DNA from: BOG-908 sp965198825
GTDB lineage: Bacteria > Pseudomonadota > Alphaproteobacteria > Acetobacterales > Acetobacteraceae
Assembly (NCBI GenBank): GCA_965198825.1
Contig: CBDAQB010000003.1
Span: forward strand, 1,798,001-1,862,000
Length of the DNA stretch: 64,000 bases
Direction: 5' to 3'
How positions within the stretch are numbered: position 1 is the first letter of the stretch; every line of letters starts with the position of its first letter. Below are positions 26,072 through 37,501 of this stretch, piece by piece. The position numbers and the translations under genes are program-made. The notes under the pieces are model-generated. The model had not been told where the DNA came from, searched no databases, and was given only the letters and a program-made list of their open reading frames with translations.

Positions 26072-26131
26072 GCCGCCCTCCAGCAGCGTCGAGCAGATCA
26101 TGTCAAACGATCCGCCGGAGCAATTTACGGC

Positions 26132-26386
26132 CTAGCTCAGCGCCTTGGCCTTAGGCTTGGCCGCCGGAGCCTTGGCGGTCATTGGCTCCGACCGGTGAGT
26201 CACAGCATCAGGCGCAGGGACCTGCGGCTGCTGCGAGCGCCTAATCGAGATGGCCATGCGAACGCCCAGCAACACCGTCAAAGCGGCAGCAAGCGTGAAG
26301 AACCAAGCCTGCGCTGCCAACACCAGGCCCGCAACGACCCAGTGAAGGACGCTCAGACAAAAGATCCAAATTGTCATGAGCAACAT
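26132..26386 (-). CDS. Small hypothetical membrane protein
   Basis: An 84-residue protein with two membrane helices (MTIWIFCLSVLHWVVAGLVL and AWFFTLAAALTVLLGVRMAI) and a Pro/Ala/Lys-rich cytoplasmic tail (KAPAAKPKAKALS). The start at 26386 has no strong ribosome site; an internal ATG at 26377 is possible. Function unknown. Confidence 0.55.
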   Translation of the reverse strand: MLLMTIWIFCLSVLHWVVAGLVLAAQAWFFTLAAALTVLLGVRMAISIRRSQQPQVPAPDAVTHRSEPMTAKAPAAKPKAKALS

Positions 26387-26488
26387 TCAGGCGGCTCATC
26401 ATGGCAAGCTTCAGCCCGGATCAAGGCTTTTTCTTGACGATCGCACATGGTTCGCGACTTCGGCGTTTATTCTTGCGGGCGATGTCTG

Positions 26489-26818
26489 TCAGTAAGGCGG
26501 CGGATAATAGCCCGGCGGTGCAGCATACGCCGGAGCCGGGTAGTAGGGCGGCGGCGGATAGTAGGCGCGCGGCGCCGGCGCATAGACGGCACCATAATAG
26601 CTGCGCTGCCGATAGCCGGCTCGCCGCTGAGTATTTGGCCCGTAAGCAGATCCTCCGCCAAGCTGCGCCGCGTTCAGCGCATCGACTTGAGAGTCTCCGG
26701 TATCGTTCCCCGCGTCGTTCCTGTGATCGACATTGCCATAAGGATTTCGGGCGTTCGCCGCCATACAGGCTGGCGCTACGAGAACGGCGGCTAACGCCGC
26801 GCCGATAATAGCTTTCAT
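26489..26818 (-). CDS. Hypothetical secreted Pro/Tyr-rich protein
   Basis: A 109-residue exported protein: signal peptide MKAIIGAALAAVLVAPACMA, a short polar middle, and a C-terminal third built of Pro-Tyr clusters (YYPPPPYYPAPAYAAPPGYY). GGGAG precedes ATG 26818. Such low-complexity tails occur in envelope-associated proteins of this group; the role is unknown. The tail makes homology searches unreliable. Confidence 0.65.
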   Translation of the reverse strand: MKAIIGAALAAVLVAPACMAANARNPYGNVDHRNDAGNDTGDSQVDALNAAQLGGGSAYGPNTQRRAGYRQRSYYGAVYAPAPRAYYPPPPYYPAPAYAAPPGYYPPPY

Positions 26819-26898
26819 CGATCCATCTCCCGCTTCATATACTAAGAACGCGGGTTACGGGCGGCAGGATGCGAAACGGTTTGTTTCAGGAAGAAAGA

Positions 26899-27010
26899 AC
26901 TTCTTTTTTGAAAAAAAGAAGCAAAAAACTTCTGCACTGAGGCCCCGGCACTTCCTCAGTCTCGGTCCCACATCGCAAAAGTTTTTTGGTTCTTTTTTTC
27001 AAAAAAGAAC
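26899..27010. repeat. AT-armed inverted-repeat element, copy 4
   Basis: Arms ACTTCTTTTTTG..AAAAAAAGAAG and GGTTCTTTTTTTC..AAAAAAGAAC. The centre is in the opposite orientation to copies 1-3 (CTCGGTCCCACATC). It ends 8 bp before the 3' end of the phosphohexomutase gene. Confidence 0.85.
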
Positions 27011-27017
27011 TGCTTTC

Positions 27018-28439
27018 TTAATGCCCAGCATTGCTCCCGGAGAAATCCGGAGCCTCCAACCCACTAGCCTCTAGCTGCTCGACCAGCGCTGCCTTCAGCT
27101 TCTCCAACCCCTCCGCTGACCGCGCCTCGGCACGCGCCACGAGAACGGCCTGCGTATTGGAAGCGCGCAGCAGCCACCAGCCATCTTCCGTGCTCACGCG
27201 TACGCCATCGATGTCCGAGACGCGGGCGCCGGCCTCTTTCAGGCGGCCAGCCACTTCCTTGATCACCTCGAACTTGCGTGTGTCTGAGCAATCGAACCGC
27301 AACTCCGGCGTGTTCAGAACATGCGGCAGGGCGTCGGTCACGTCAGACAGCGGCGCCTTGGAGCGTGCCAGGATGCCGAGAAGGCGGACGGCCGCGTAGA
27401 GCGCGTCGTCGAACCCGTACCAGCGGTCGGCGAAGAACACGTGGCCGGACATTTCGCCTGCCAGGGGCGAGCCGGTTTCGGCCATCTTTGCCTTGATGAG
27501 GCTATGGCCGGTGCGCCACATAAGCGGCTTGCCGCCAGCCCGTGTCACTTCGTCGAACAGCACCTGACTGGCCTTCACATCGGCGATGATGGTGGCGCCA
27601 GGATGATCGCGCAGCACATCGCGTGCGAGGATGACCAGCAATTGGTCTCCGGCGAGGATGGTGCCAGCATTATCGACAGCACCGATCCTGTCCGCATCGC
27701 CATCGAAGGCAATGCCGATATCCGCACCGCGGGCCCGCACTTCGGCAATGAGCTGCTCGAGGTTCTTCGCAACGGTCGGGTCGGGATGGTGCGCCGGAAA
27801 GGTCCCATCGATCTCGCCGTTGAGAACGGTATGTTCGCCAGGCAACGAGGTCACCAGGCGGGTAAGCGCCTCGCCGGCCGCGCCATTGCCATTGTCCCAA
27901 ACCACCTTGAGAAGGCGGTCGCCGCCATCCCAATCGCTCAGCAAGCGGCGCACATAGTCCGCCATGATGTCGAGGCGGCGTTCGCTGCCGCTGCTCAGCT
28001 CAGCCACTTCGCCGCGGCCAGCGCGGGCGCCGAGATCCTGGATGTTCTTGCCGAAGAAAGGCTTCTTCCCCAGCATCATCTTGAAGCCGTTATAGTCCGC
28101 CGGGTTGTGGCTGCCTGTCACCATGACAGCGCCGCCGGCTTCCAGCGTGGTCGCGGCGTAGTACAGCATCGGCGTCGGGCCAAGGCCGATGCGCACCACC
28201 TCCATGCCGCTCGCCATCAGGCCGCGTACAAGCTCCGGCTCGAGATCGGGCGAGGAGACGCGGCCATCATAGCCAACGACAACCATCGTCCCGCCCGCCT
28301 CGGCAACCACACTGCCAAAAGTGCGGCCAATGGCGAAAGCATCAGCAGGATGCAGGGTTTTTCCAACGATGCCGCGTATGTCGTATTCACGCAGCGTGGT
28401 GGGATCGAAGCTGTGGCTGAAATCCTGTGAATCCGACAT
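27018..28439 (-). CDS. pgmG: Phosphoglucomutase/phosphomannomutase
   Basis: A 473-residue alpha-D-phosphohexomutase interconverting hexose 1- and 6-phosphates (glucose or mannose), feeding sugar-nucleotide and exopolysaccharide synthesis. Phosphoserine loop VTGSHNP with Ser110, metal loop FDGDADRIG, sugar-binding GEMSGHVFF, and a phosphate-binding C-terminal segment near SNTQAVLVARAE. The length fits the AlgC/PgmG group; the symbol is chosen by resemblance. galU follows upstream on the same strand, separated by a repeat element; the two are the glucose-1-phosphate to UDP-glucose steps. Confidence 0.9.
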   Translation of the reverse strand: MSDSQDFSHSFDPTTLREYDIRGIVGKTLHPADAFAIGRTFGSVVAEAGGTMVVVGYDGRVSSPDLEPELVRGLMASGMEVVRIGLGPTPMLYYAATTLEAGGAVMVTGSHNPADYNGFKMMLGKKPFFGKNIQDLGARAGRGEVAELSSGSERRLDIMADYVRRLLSDWDGGDRLLKVVWDNGNGAAGEALTRLVTSLPGEHTVLNGEIDGTFPAHHPDPTVAKNLEQLIAEVRARGADIGIAFDGDADRIGAVDNAGTILAGDQLLVILARDVLRDHPGATIIADVKASQVLFDEVTRAGGKPLMWRTGHSLIKAKMAETGSPLAGEMSGHVFFADRWYGFDDALYAAVRLLGILARSKAPLSDVTDALPHVLNTPELRFDCSDTRKFEVIKEVAGRLKEAGARVSDIDGVRVSTEDGWWLLRASNTQAVLVARAEARSAEGLEKLKAALVEQLEASGLEAPDFSGSNAGH

Positions 28440-28470
28440 TTATGACGATCCGGTTAAGAGAGAAAGCAAG

Positions 28471-28583
28471 GTCTTCTTTTTTGAAAAAAAGAAGCAAAAA
28501 ACTTTTGCATCTTAAAGCCGCTGATCGGAAAGGCCGACCCTAACTATGTAAAAGTTTTTTGGTTCTTTTTTTCAAAAAAGAAC
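28471..28583. repeat. AT-armed inverted-repeat element, copy 5
   Basis: Arms GTCTTCTTTTTTG..AAAAAAAGAAG and GGTTCTTTTTTTC..AAAAAAGAAC. The centre (TTAAAGCCGCTGATCGG) is diverged from the other copies. It lies between galU and the phosphohexomutase gene, just beyond the galU stop. Confidence 0.85.
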
Positions 28584-28589
28584 GCGCTT

Positions 28590-29465
28590 TTAAACATCCC
28601 GATAATTGGCCAAGAATTTCCGAACGCCAGGCGCAATGTCAGGACGTTGCAGACCAAAAGCGATCTGCGCCTCTAGGAAACCCACCTTGTCGCCGCAATC
28701 GAAGCGGCGGCCTTCGTAGCGCAGGCCGTGGAATGGCGAGTGGCCGATCATGCGGGCCATGCCATCGGTGAGCTGCACTTCGTTGCCGGCGCCGCGTTCC
28801 ATGCGTGCCAGATGCTGGATCACCTCTGGCATGAGCACGTAGCGCCCTATGATGGAAAGGTTGGAGGGTGCATCTTCGGGTTTCGGCTTTTCGACCAGGC
28901 CGGTGACTTCGACAAGGCGGCCATCGTCCACGCCTGTGCGAAGAATGCCGTAGCGGTTGGTCTGCTCGGGCGGCACTTCCACGACGGCGACGACACTGCC
29001 GCCTGTCTCGTAATAGGCGTCTGCGAGCTGCTTGGTGCAGGGCGTCTCGGAGAGGATGAGGTCGTCCGGAAGCAGGATGGCGAAAGGATCGTCGCCGATG
29101 AAGGCGCGGGCGCACCAGATGGCGTGGCCGAGGCCGAGCGGCTCCTGCTGGCGCACGGTGACGAGGTTGCCTGGCGAGATCTGGTTGGCGTGCAGCATCT
29201 TCAGCTCGGCGTCCTTGCCGCGCTGGCGCAGGGTGGCTTCGAGCTCATAGGCGACGTCGAAATACTCGACCAGCGCCGTCTTGCCTCGGCCGGTGATGAG
29301 GCAGAACTGCTCGATGCCGGCGGCCCTCGCCTCCTCGACAGCGTATTGGATCAAGGGCTTGTCGACGACGGGGAGCATTTCCTTTGCCATCGCCTTGGTA
29401 GCGGGCAGGAATCGGGTGCCGAGGCCCGCCACAGGCAACACGGCTTTGGTCAGCTTCTTCGTCAT
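28590..29465 (-). CDS. galU: UTP-glucose-1-phosphate uridylyltransferase
   Basis: A 291-residue nucleotidyltransferase making UDP-glucose from UTP and glucose-1-phosphate. The signature GLGTRFLPATKAMAKEMLPV near the N-terminus is diagnostic, as are VDKPLIQYAVEEA, LGLGHAIWCA and the metal Asp in LLPDDLIL. Full length for the family. UDP-glucose supplies lipopolysaccharide, exopolysaccharide and cellulose. The adjacent phosphohexomutase supplies the substrate. Confidence 0.95.
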   Translation of the reverse strand: MTKKLTKAVLPVAGLGTRFLPATKAMAKEMLPVVDKPLIQYAVEEARAAGIEQFCLITGRGKTALVEYFDVAYELEATLRQRGKDAELKMLHANQISPGNLVTVRQQEPLGLGHAIWCARAFIGDDPFAILLPDDLILSETPCTKQLADAYYETGGSVVAVVEVPPEQTNRYGILRTGVDDGRLVEVTGLVEKPKPEDAPSNLSIIGRYVLMPEVIQHLARMERGAGNEVQLTDGMARMIGHSPFHGLRYEGRRFDCGDKVGFLEAQIAFGLQRPDIAPGVRKFLANYRDV

Positions 29466-29623
29466 TCGGGGGTCCCGCTAGAGTGCCGGCAAGGTGCCCG
29501 CTTGGCTGGTCACGATCAAGCGGCGACCGCATGGCAATACGCTTTGCCGCTTCCTGGGTTGCGTGACAGCCGGGAGACGGCGTGGCCGAGGCAACGCGTT
29601 GGAACCTCACGCTTATCCGGTGG

Positions 29624-31903
<2,280 letters not shown>

Positions 31904-31981
31904 CATGGTCCTTTCGTCTAAGGGCGCACCCTCCTTCCCTGGTTGATTGCACGTCAACCCCGGAATGCTCAGGTCTGCCCC

Positions 31982-32010
31982 TTGACCATGTAGACCGGTC
32001 GACATAAATT
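31982..32010 (+). promoter_or_regulatory. Candidate tetR promoter with overlapping NemR-like operator
   Basis: TTGACC (31982-31987) and ATAAAT (32004-32009) are spaced 16 bp, a plausible sigma-70-type promoter for the TetR gene. Its spacer contains TAGACCGGTCGA (31991-32002), one base off a perfect palindrome and close to the TAGACCNNTCTA box of NemR-type TetR regulators. Auto-repression is likely; the site also faces maeB. Confidence 0.55.
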
Positions 32011-32039
32011 GCGTGTCAGCAAAGGGGTGCAGGGTCGTC

Positions 32040-32633
32040 ATGGCCGCAGCCGGCAAACATCGGGATAAACTGGTGGCTTCCGCCATCAGCCTGTTCAGGA
32101 CGCAGGGCTACGCCGCGACCGGCCTGGCCGAGATCCTGACCCACAGCGGTGCGCCGCGAGGGTCGCTCTACCATTACTTCCCGGCCGGCAAGGAAGAGAT
32201 CGGCACCGTGGCGCTGGCAGCCGCAGGCAAGTGGATCGGCGCGCGCATGCAGGAGCTGGTGGACAGCTCGCCGACGCCTGGCGACATGGTGCGTGGCTAC
32301 GGCAGGCGGATGGCCAAGGCGCTCGAGGAATCGGGCTTCACCTATGGCTGCCCGGTCGCAACCGTGGTGCTCGAAGCTGAAACCGCCTCGTCCAAGCTCG
32401 CGGCCGCGGGCCGTGACGCTTTCGAAGCATGGTGCAGCGTCGTGGCGCGCATGCTCGAGGCGGCCGGTGTGGCGCCTGAGCGCGCTGCAGAGCTCGGCGA
32501 CTTCGTGGTCGGCACATTCGAAGGCGCGCTGATCCTCGCGCGCACGCGGCGGACAACCAAACCCCTTTTGCAAGCGGCCGAGGAATTGGCTCGCGTTTTC
32601 GACAACGAGTTTTTGCGCATGAAGGAAAGATAG
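32040..32633 (+). CDS. TetR/AcrR-family transcriptional repressor
   Basis: A 197-residue repressor. The N-terminal HTH reads LFRTQGYAATGLAEILTHSGAPRGSLYHYFPAGKEEI across residues ~15-55, split here only for description. The C-terminal ligand-binding domain (CPVATVVLEAETASSKLAAA) resembles the LmrA/YxaF-type branch. Start ATG 32040 follows AGGG. It is divergent from maeB with a 136-bp gap containing a palindromic operator. Relatives respond to electrophiles or drugs; the ligand here is unknown. Confidence 0.88.
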   Translation: MAAAGKHRDKLVASAISLFRTQGYAATGLAEILTHSGAPRGSLYHYFPAGKEEIGTVALAAAGKWIGARMQELVDSSPTPGDMVRGYGRRMAKALEESGFTYGCPVATVVLEAETASSKLAAAGRDAFEAWCSVVARMLEAAGVAPERAAELGDFVVGTFEGALILARTRRTTKPLLQAAEELARVFDNEFLRMKER

Positions 32634-32635
32634 TG

Positions 32636-32779
32636 ATGCGTAAGGGAAATCTGGCTACCGTGATGCTGTTCACGATCACCGTGCTGGCAGGCGCGATCGT
32701 CGGCTCGGCGCTGCGTTCAGGGATGCAGGACAGCGCGGCGTTTCAGGCCGGCGAGCCTAATTTGCTCGCTAGCAAGTAA
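32636..32779 (+). CDS. Small hypothetical membrane protein (47 residues)
   Basis: An ATG two bases after the TetR stop opens a 47-residue frame: MRKGNLATVMLFTITVLAGA onward, with one hydrophobic helix and a polar tail ending LLASK. The tight spacing suggests coupling to the regulator. The 3' end overlaps the stop region of the convergent gene by 11 bp. Support is modest, based on position and a sensible membrane profile. Confidence 0.5.
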   Translation: MRKGNLATVMLFTITVLAGAIVGSALRSGMQDSAAFQAGEPNLLASK

Positions 32780-33371
32780 GCCCAAGGCGAGGATGGTTCT
32801 GACCACCTCGCAGTTTGGGGGATGTGAGTTTTTCCAAGCTGTCGTCTGGAAGCTTGTTCCAGGCGACATCGATGCCGAGGGTGGCGCAGAGGCCGCCGAA
32901 CATATCGTTCAGATGAGTCTCGCCGTCCGGATCGGCGGCAATCTCCTGCTCGATACGCCCGGCGATGTTGCGGCGGACGGCGTTGCGCTCCGGGTGGTCT
33001 TCGGTCGCTTCTTCCAAAAGCTGGTGGAGTGTCGCGCGGCGCGCATCCAATGACGGGCCGCTGGCCCGTTTCGCGCGGACAGGCGCGGCGCCGGCGGCGA
33101 TGCGGTTTTCCAGCGCAATCGCCTGCCTCACGGCACTGGAGAAGCGCAGGAAGAGAAGGCCGGGATCGGGACCCCGGCGCGCGGGAGCGGCGGCCTTGTC
33201 AGCGTTCGCGGGTTCGGCCTCCTCCTGTGCCTGCCAGGCTTGCAGGGTTCGCCGCGCGGCGGCGCGTGCCAGTTCCATGGCGAGATCGGCAAGCTCACGG
33301 CAGACAGTGAGCTGGTGCCCGGCGCGCTCGGCCGCGTCCGGGTGACGCTGCGGTGGAGAGATGGCGTTCAT
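32769..33371 (-). CDS. Hypothetical helical protein
   Basis: A 200-residue soluble protein, Ala/Arg/Glu-rich and predicted mostly helical (CRELADLAMELARAAARRTL, LLFLRFSSAVRQAIALENRI). ATG 33371 has AGGAG nine bases upstream; a longer frame has no support. The C-terminal part contains DMFGGLCATLGIDVAWNKLP. I recall similar proteins of unknown function in Acetobacteraceae but cannot name a domain. Confidence 0.65.
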   Translation of the reverse strand: MNAISPPQRHPDAAERAGHQLTVCRELADLAMELARAAARRTLQAWQAQEEAEPANADKAAAPARRGPDPGLLFLRFSSAVRQAIALENRIAAGAAPVRAKRASGPSLDARRATLHQLLEEATEDHPERNAVRRNIAGRIEQEIAADPDGETHLNDMFGGLCATLGIDVAWNKLPDDSLEKLTSPKLRGGQNHPRLGLTC

Positions 33372-33706
33372 GGTCGGCCGCTCCTGATGGCGAACAGAAG
33401 AAGAACACGAGTCAAGCGGATTGGCAAGGATTTTGTTGCGGATCAGTCTAGTTGTCGTTTTGTGCAAGCAATCGTTTGAGGGCTCGATGCGCGATGGCCC
33501 AAATTGAAGGTGGCTTGATCCTCTTCGTGGCTTGGACGCCCTCACCTGCGTCGGCTGCGGTGCTTGCGATGCGCGGAGAGCCTCGCGGCTGGTCCAGGGT
33601 GTTGTGACACCTATGCAGGCGGCTTCCCGGAAAGGCGGGCGCACACCCGAAAAATGGTATGATGTGATCAATCGCCCCGCCCAGGCGAGGAGGAACGGTC
33701 TTCAAG
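33372..33706. other. Divergent intergenic region
   Basis: These 335 bases separate two divergent genes and must hold both promoters. It is more AT-rich than its surroundings in the first half. No gene, RNA or clear palindrome was recognised. Confidence 0.5.
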
Positions 33707-35503
33707 GTGACGAATGACGATGCAAGGAAGGTCAGCCTGACAGGTCTCGCGGGCGAAAACCTGAAGCCATATATTCAGCAGCCCAATAGTCCCCGCGCCT
33801 ACGCATTGGCTGCTGCTGCAATATTGTCCATTCTTGCACTGAATACAGCGGTTCGATTTTTCGCCCCAATACCACCGCTGGCTCTACTCTTTCCAGCGAT
33901 CCTGCTGGGTGGCCTATTCTGCGGACCCCGTCCTACTGTGCTGGCCGCTTCGTTGGGTCTCATCATCGTCTGCCTCTTCGATGCGCCGATCGGATTCCCG
34001 AGGGACGTGTCTTTCGGCGACCGTCTTCTTCGCGCCGGCGTGTTCGTCCTCATTTCCGGCCTGGTCATCTGGATCACCACAACTCTGCGCCGCGCCTTGA
34101 TCGAGGCGGAGAGCGCACGCCTCAAAGTAGATGCGGCACTTGGACAAGGGAATGTTGGCGCTTGGGAGGTGGACCTCGAGACTCACATGGTCCGTGCATC
34201 AGCGAGCGCGCACGACATGTTCGGTCTCCCCTACACCGGCCGAGCCATGCACATCGACAGATGGCTGTCGCGGATCAATCCCGACGATGTTGCTGCCGTT
34301 CAGAAAAGCTTTGGACAAACCTTGGAGACCGGAAGCGCCTTCTTTGCAGAGTATCGCGTTCTGCAGGGTGACACATCGGATAAGTGGATCATGTCCCGGG
34401 GCGGAGTCATCGCTTTCGGCGGCAAGTCCCACCTGGTTGGCGCGTTCATCGATGTCACTGACAGGCATCTTGCCGAAGAGCGGTTCAGAGAAACCCGCAC
34501 GCTGCTGAGCACCATCATCGAGACCGCTCCCGCCTTGATTTACGCGAAGGATCGAAAAGGGAGAATGCTGCTTGCCAACCGGCCAGCGCTGAAGCTGATC
34601 GACAAGCCATGGGAAGAGGTCGAGGGACGTACCGACCTGGAAATCCTTGCCGATGCTACGCAGGCGGCAGCGGTGGTCGAGAACGACAGGCGGTTGATGG
34701 AAGCGGCTCGTGCGGAACAATTGGAAGAGCTGGTCGGCGTGGACGACGGCTCAGCTCGCGTCTGGTCATCGGCAAAGGCGCCGATACGCGACAGCACCGG
34801 CTCGGTAGTCGGCCTGGTCGGCGTATCGATCGAGATCACCGACCAAAAGCGCGTCGAAGCGCGGCTTCGCCTGCTCATCAACGAGCTGAACCATCGTGTT
34901 AAAAACACGCTTGGCGTTGTCCAGGCCATCGTCGTCAAGACGCTGCACGGCACGGACCCGGCAATCCGGGAGATCCTTGTAGGCCGATTGCTGTCTCTCG
35001 CCGCCGTTCATGACGTGCTGACCCGCGAGAACTGGGAGGGGGTGGATCTGAGCGAGGTGATCGCTTTGGTCCTGGCGCCATATGGCGGCGTTGAGGATCC
35101 TCGCTTCCATCTTGCCGGACCCAAGCTGCGGCTGAACCCGAAAGCAGCCCAGGCTCTGTCCATGGGTCTCCACGAGTTGGCGACGAATGCCGTGAAGCAC
35201 GGCGCCTTGACGGCCAGCGGCGGCACAGTGACGATTACCTGGCTGACGTCGGAAGGGAATGCTCCCCGGCTGCGACTGACATGGACGGAGCAGGGCGGCC
35301 CCGTTGTTGTCACGCCAACTCGAAGCGGTTTTGGATCGTGGCTCATGCGGCGGGGCCTTCCGCATGACCTGGCTGGCACCGTGCAGCTCAGTTTTGACAA
35401 CCCGGACGGGGTTGTCTGCGTGATCGAAACCCCTGTCAGCGAGGTTGCTGCATCGAAGATATCGCTTCTGCCGGATCTGGGCGTCAAAGCCGAACTGTCG
35501 TGA
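33707..35503 (+). CDS. PAS-domain HWE-family sensor histidine kinase
   Basis: A 598-residue kinase from GTG 33707. Three or four N-terminal membrane helices (residues ~30-130) resemble the DUF4118 segment of KdpD. Two PAS domains follow (~140-260 and ~265-385; GNVGAWEVDLETHMV and ALIYAKDRKGRMLLANRPAL). The HWE/HisKA_2-type phospho-acceptor is LLINELNHRVKNTLG with His396, and the ATPase has HELATNAVKHGAL and the family-defining RLTWTEQGG. Such kinases often signal stress or light and partner with single-domain receivers. The stop overlaps the next gene, a stand-alone receiver. Confidence 0.92.
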   Translation: MTNDDARKVSLTGLAGENLKPYIQQPNSPRAYALAAAAILSILALNTAVRFFAPIPPLALLFPAILLGGLFCGPRPTVLAASLGLIIVCLFDAPIGFPRDVSFGDRLLRAGVFVLISGLVIWITTTLRRALIEAESARLKVDAALGQGNVGAWEVDLETHMVRASASAHDMFGLPYTGRAMHIDRWLSRINPDDVAAVQKSFGQTLETGSAFFAEYRVLQGDTSDKWIMSRGGVIAFGGKSHLVGAFIDVTDRHLAEERFRETRTLLSTIIETAPALIYAKDRKGRMLLANRPALKLIDKPWEEVEGRTDLEILADATQAAAVVENDRRLMEAARAEQLEELVGVDDGSARVWSSAKAPIRDSTGSVVGLVGVSIEITDQKRVEARLRLLINELNHRVKNTLGVVQAIVVKTLHGTDPAIREILVGRLLSLAAVHDVLTRENWEGVDLSEVIALVLAPYGGVEDPRFHLAGPKLRLNPKAAQALSMGLHELATNAVKHGALTASGGTVTITWLTSEGNAPRLRLTWTEQGGPVVVTPTRSGFGSWLMRRGLPHDLAGTVQLSFDNPDGVVCVIETPVSEVAASKISLLPDLGVKAELS

Positions 35504-35868
35504 TGTTTCCAGGCACGCGCGTCCTTATCGTGGAAGACGAGGCTTTGATCGCCATGCTGATCGAAGATTACCTCGACGATCTGGGCTGTGAAATTGTCGG
35601 GACGGCCTCGCGCCTGGAAGACGGCCTGCGAAAAGCGACCGATCTGCAAATCGATGTAGCCGTCCTCGACATCAATTTAGCCGGCACGTTGAGCTACCCC
35701 ATCGCAGAGGTGCTGAGCGCGAGAAACATCCCCTTCATATTCGCGTCCGGGTATGGGCTGACGGCCCTGCCCCAAGGCCTGACCGGCACACCGGTCTTGC
35801 CGAAGCCCTATGAGCAGAAAACGCTGGTGGATGCCTTGATCGGCGTTCTCGGAGCGCAAGCACCGTAG
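35503..35868 (+). CDS. Single-domain response regulator
   Basis: A 121-residue receiver with no output domain. Acidic residues lie in IVEDEAL, phospho-acceptor Asp56 in VAVLDINLAG, and Lys in LPKPYEQKTL. Start could be GTG 35500 or ATG 35503, both overlapping the kinase stop. This kinase-receiver pairing is typical of HWE systems, where the receiver acts as a phosphate sink or protein-interaction switch. Confidence 0.92.
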   Translation: MFPGTRVLIVEDEALIAMLIEDYLDDLGCEIVGTASRLEDGLRKATDLQIDVAVLDINLAGTLSYPIAEVLSARNIPFIFASGYGLTALPQGLTGTPVLPKPYEQKTLVDALIGVLGAQAP

Positions 35869-36177
35869 GCCGGTGTTTCGCGCCGTTGGAGATAGATCCA
35901 ATTCACGCCAACACAGACGTTGCGGATTGGTTTATTGCTTACGGTATGAAAGCCTATTGACCGCATGGCTTGCTGCGTGGAGGTGGTGCAATGCCAAAGA
36001 GCATTGCACCCTACGCTTGCTGGACGATGGTTGCATCAAGATGGATACGAACACGGTCGAACGCGTCCTTTGGCGATTTCCCACGCACAAAGGGCGCGCT
36101 GTTCCAGAGTTCGAATAGAAGAACTCGGCATCCACCCTTCGTGACGATGCTGATTCACACAGCGTGGTTTTCCGGCG
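35869..36177. other. Intergenic stretch with REP unit
   Basis: No supported gene. It contains the REP palindrome at 35983-36015. Sequence is AT-richer than the kinase genes to the left. Confidence 0.5.
35983..36015 (-). repeat. REP palindrome, copy A
   Basis: GGTGCAATG and CATTGCACC form a 9-bp stem, ending in CCCTACG. On the minus strand it starts GTAGGGTGCAATGC, giving the GTAG foot shared with the RAYT-flanking REPs. It is identical over 32 bp to copy B at 38679, in the same orientation. Confidence 0.7.
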
Positions 36178-37340
36178 ATGATGTCGGCAGAGAGTGGAGC
36201 AGTTGTGAAGGCGACCGACTTCAATGCCAAAGGCCGCAATCCCGGCATAGACCAATTGCGTGGCGTCGCGATTCTCATGGTCATGCTTTTGCATTTCGGC
36301 GAAACCTACCAAATTTGGGATCGAGGGCCGCTTGTTTGGCTGATTGGTGCGAGTTGGGCCTGGGCATTGCTCGGCTGGGGCAACTTCGCCGTGACGATGT
36401 TCTTCGTCATATCCGGCTTCCTGATTACGACCAATACGATTGAACGAGCAGGCGCTCTTCGGCACACCAATTTGCCCGATTTCTATGCCAGGCGCTTCGC
36501 TCGTATCATCCCGTGCCTATTGCTTGCAGTTGGAGTGATTGTTCCGTTAGGGCTCCTAGGGGTTCCTTCTTTTAAAGCCGACGGACCACATTCGTCCTAT
36601 GAGGTGGTCATCGGCGCCTTATCCGTGGTCGGGTTCTTCCACAATATCCTCATGCAGAAGCTCGGCTACTTCGACTATTGCCTCAACGTTTACTGGTCGC
36701 TGTCAGTCGAAGAGGTTTTTTATATCGGCTTCCCGCTGGTTTGCGTTTTTCTACGACGGGACCTGCTGATTGTAGGGTTATGTCTTGCATTGATCGTCGC
36801 AGCACCGTTCTACCGCGCATCCCACGTCAGCAATGACATCTTTTATCTTTACGCAAATCTCGCCTGCTTCGACGCTATTTCCATCGGCTGCTTGACGGCT
36901 CTTCTGGCACGACGCTGGCAGCCCCTGGGAAGGTCGCGTCGGCATTATTCGTCGCGGGTTGGATCGCGCTGATAGTTTTTTGGCTGCGAGGCTTTGGGGG
37001 TCACCACAAGGTGCTCAGCTTTACCTGTATTGCATTGTCGACCGCTGCGATCGTTCTCGGGAGCCTCGATAGCAGACGCTCCGTGGCGGCCATAAACGTT
37101 CCCGATCGAGCCCTCCGGTGGCTGGGTCGCCACAGCTATGAGCTTTATCTTTTTCATATCATCGTTCTGGCAGCGATGCGGAACGCGGTTCCTGGCGAGG
37201 CTCTTACAACCGCTTGGCAAATACCCTGGCTGATCATCTATCTCGCCATCTCGTCATCTGTTGCGGCAATCATCGCGCAGAAGTTGAGTGAGCCCGCCAA
37301 TCGGGCCTTGCGGCGGCGCTTCTCCGCATTTCTCGCTTAA
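36178..37340 (+). pseudogene. Frameshifted acyltransferase 3 family gene
   Basis: Two frames together make one acyltransferase-3 protein. The first (36178 to about 36925) encodes PGIDQLRGVAILMVMLLHFG, FFVISGFLITTNTIER and VYWSLSVEEVFYIGFPLVC; the second (about 36921 to 37340) encodes the remaining helices, including LRWLGRHSYELYLFHIIVLA. The shift lies near 36920-36935 in a GGCAGCCCCTGGG run and is consistent with loss of one base. Neither half alone has a complete fold. It could be a sequencing error, but the neighbouring hydrolase is broken too. If intact it would be a membrane O-acyltransferase. Confidence 0.8.
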
Positions 37341-37501
37341 GTCGCTTCTGCGCCAAACTTGTCCGGAGTGGGTAGTCCACGTAAACAATTTCAACATTCG
37401 ATCACGCGGCTTACAGCGCCTGGGTACACCTCGCGAAGAAGCACATCGCAGGCTGTAAGCGGGCATCCTACCCACTTGATCGATGCAACGGCTGCCGAGG
37501 G

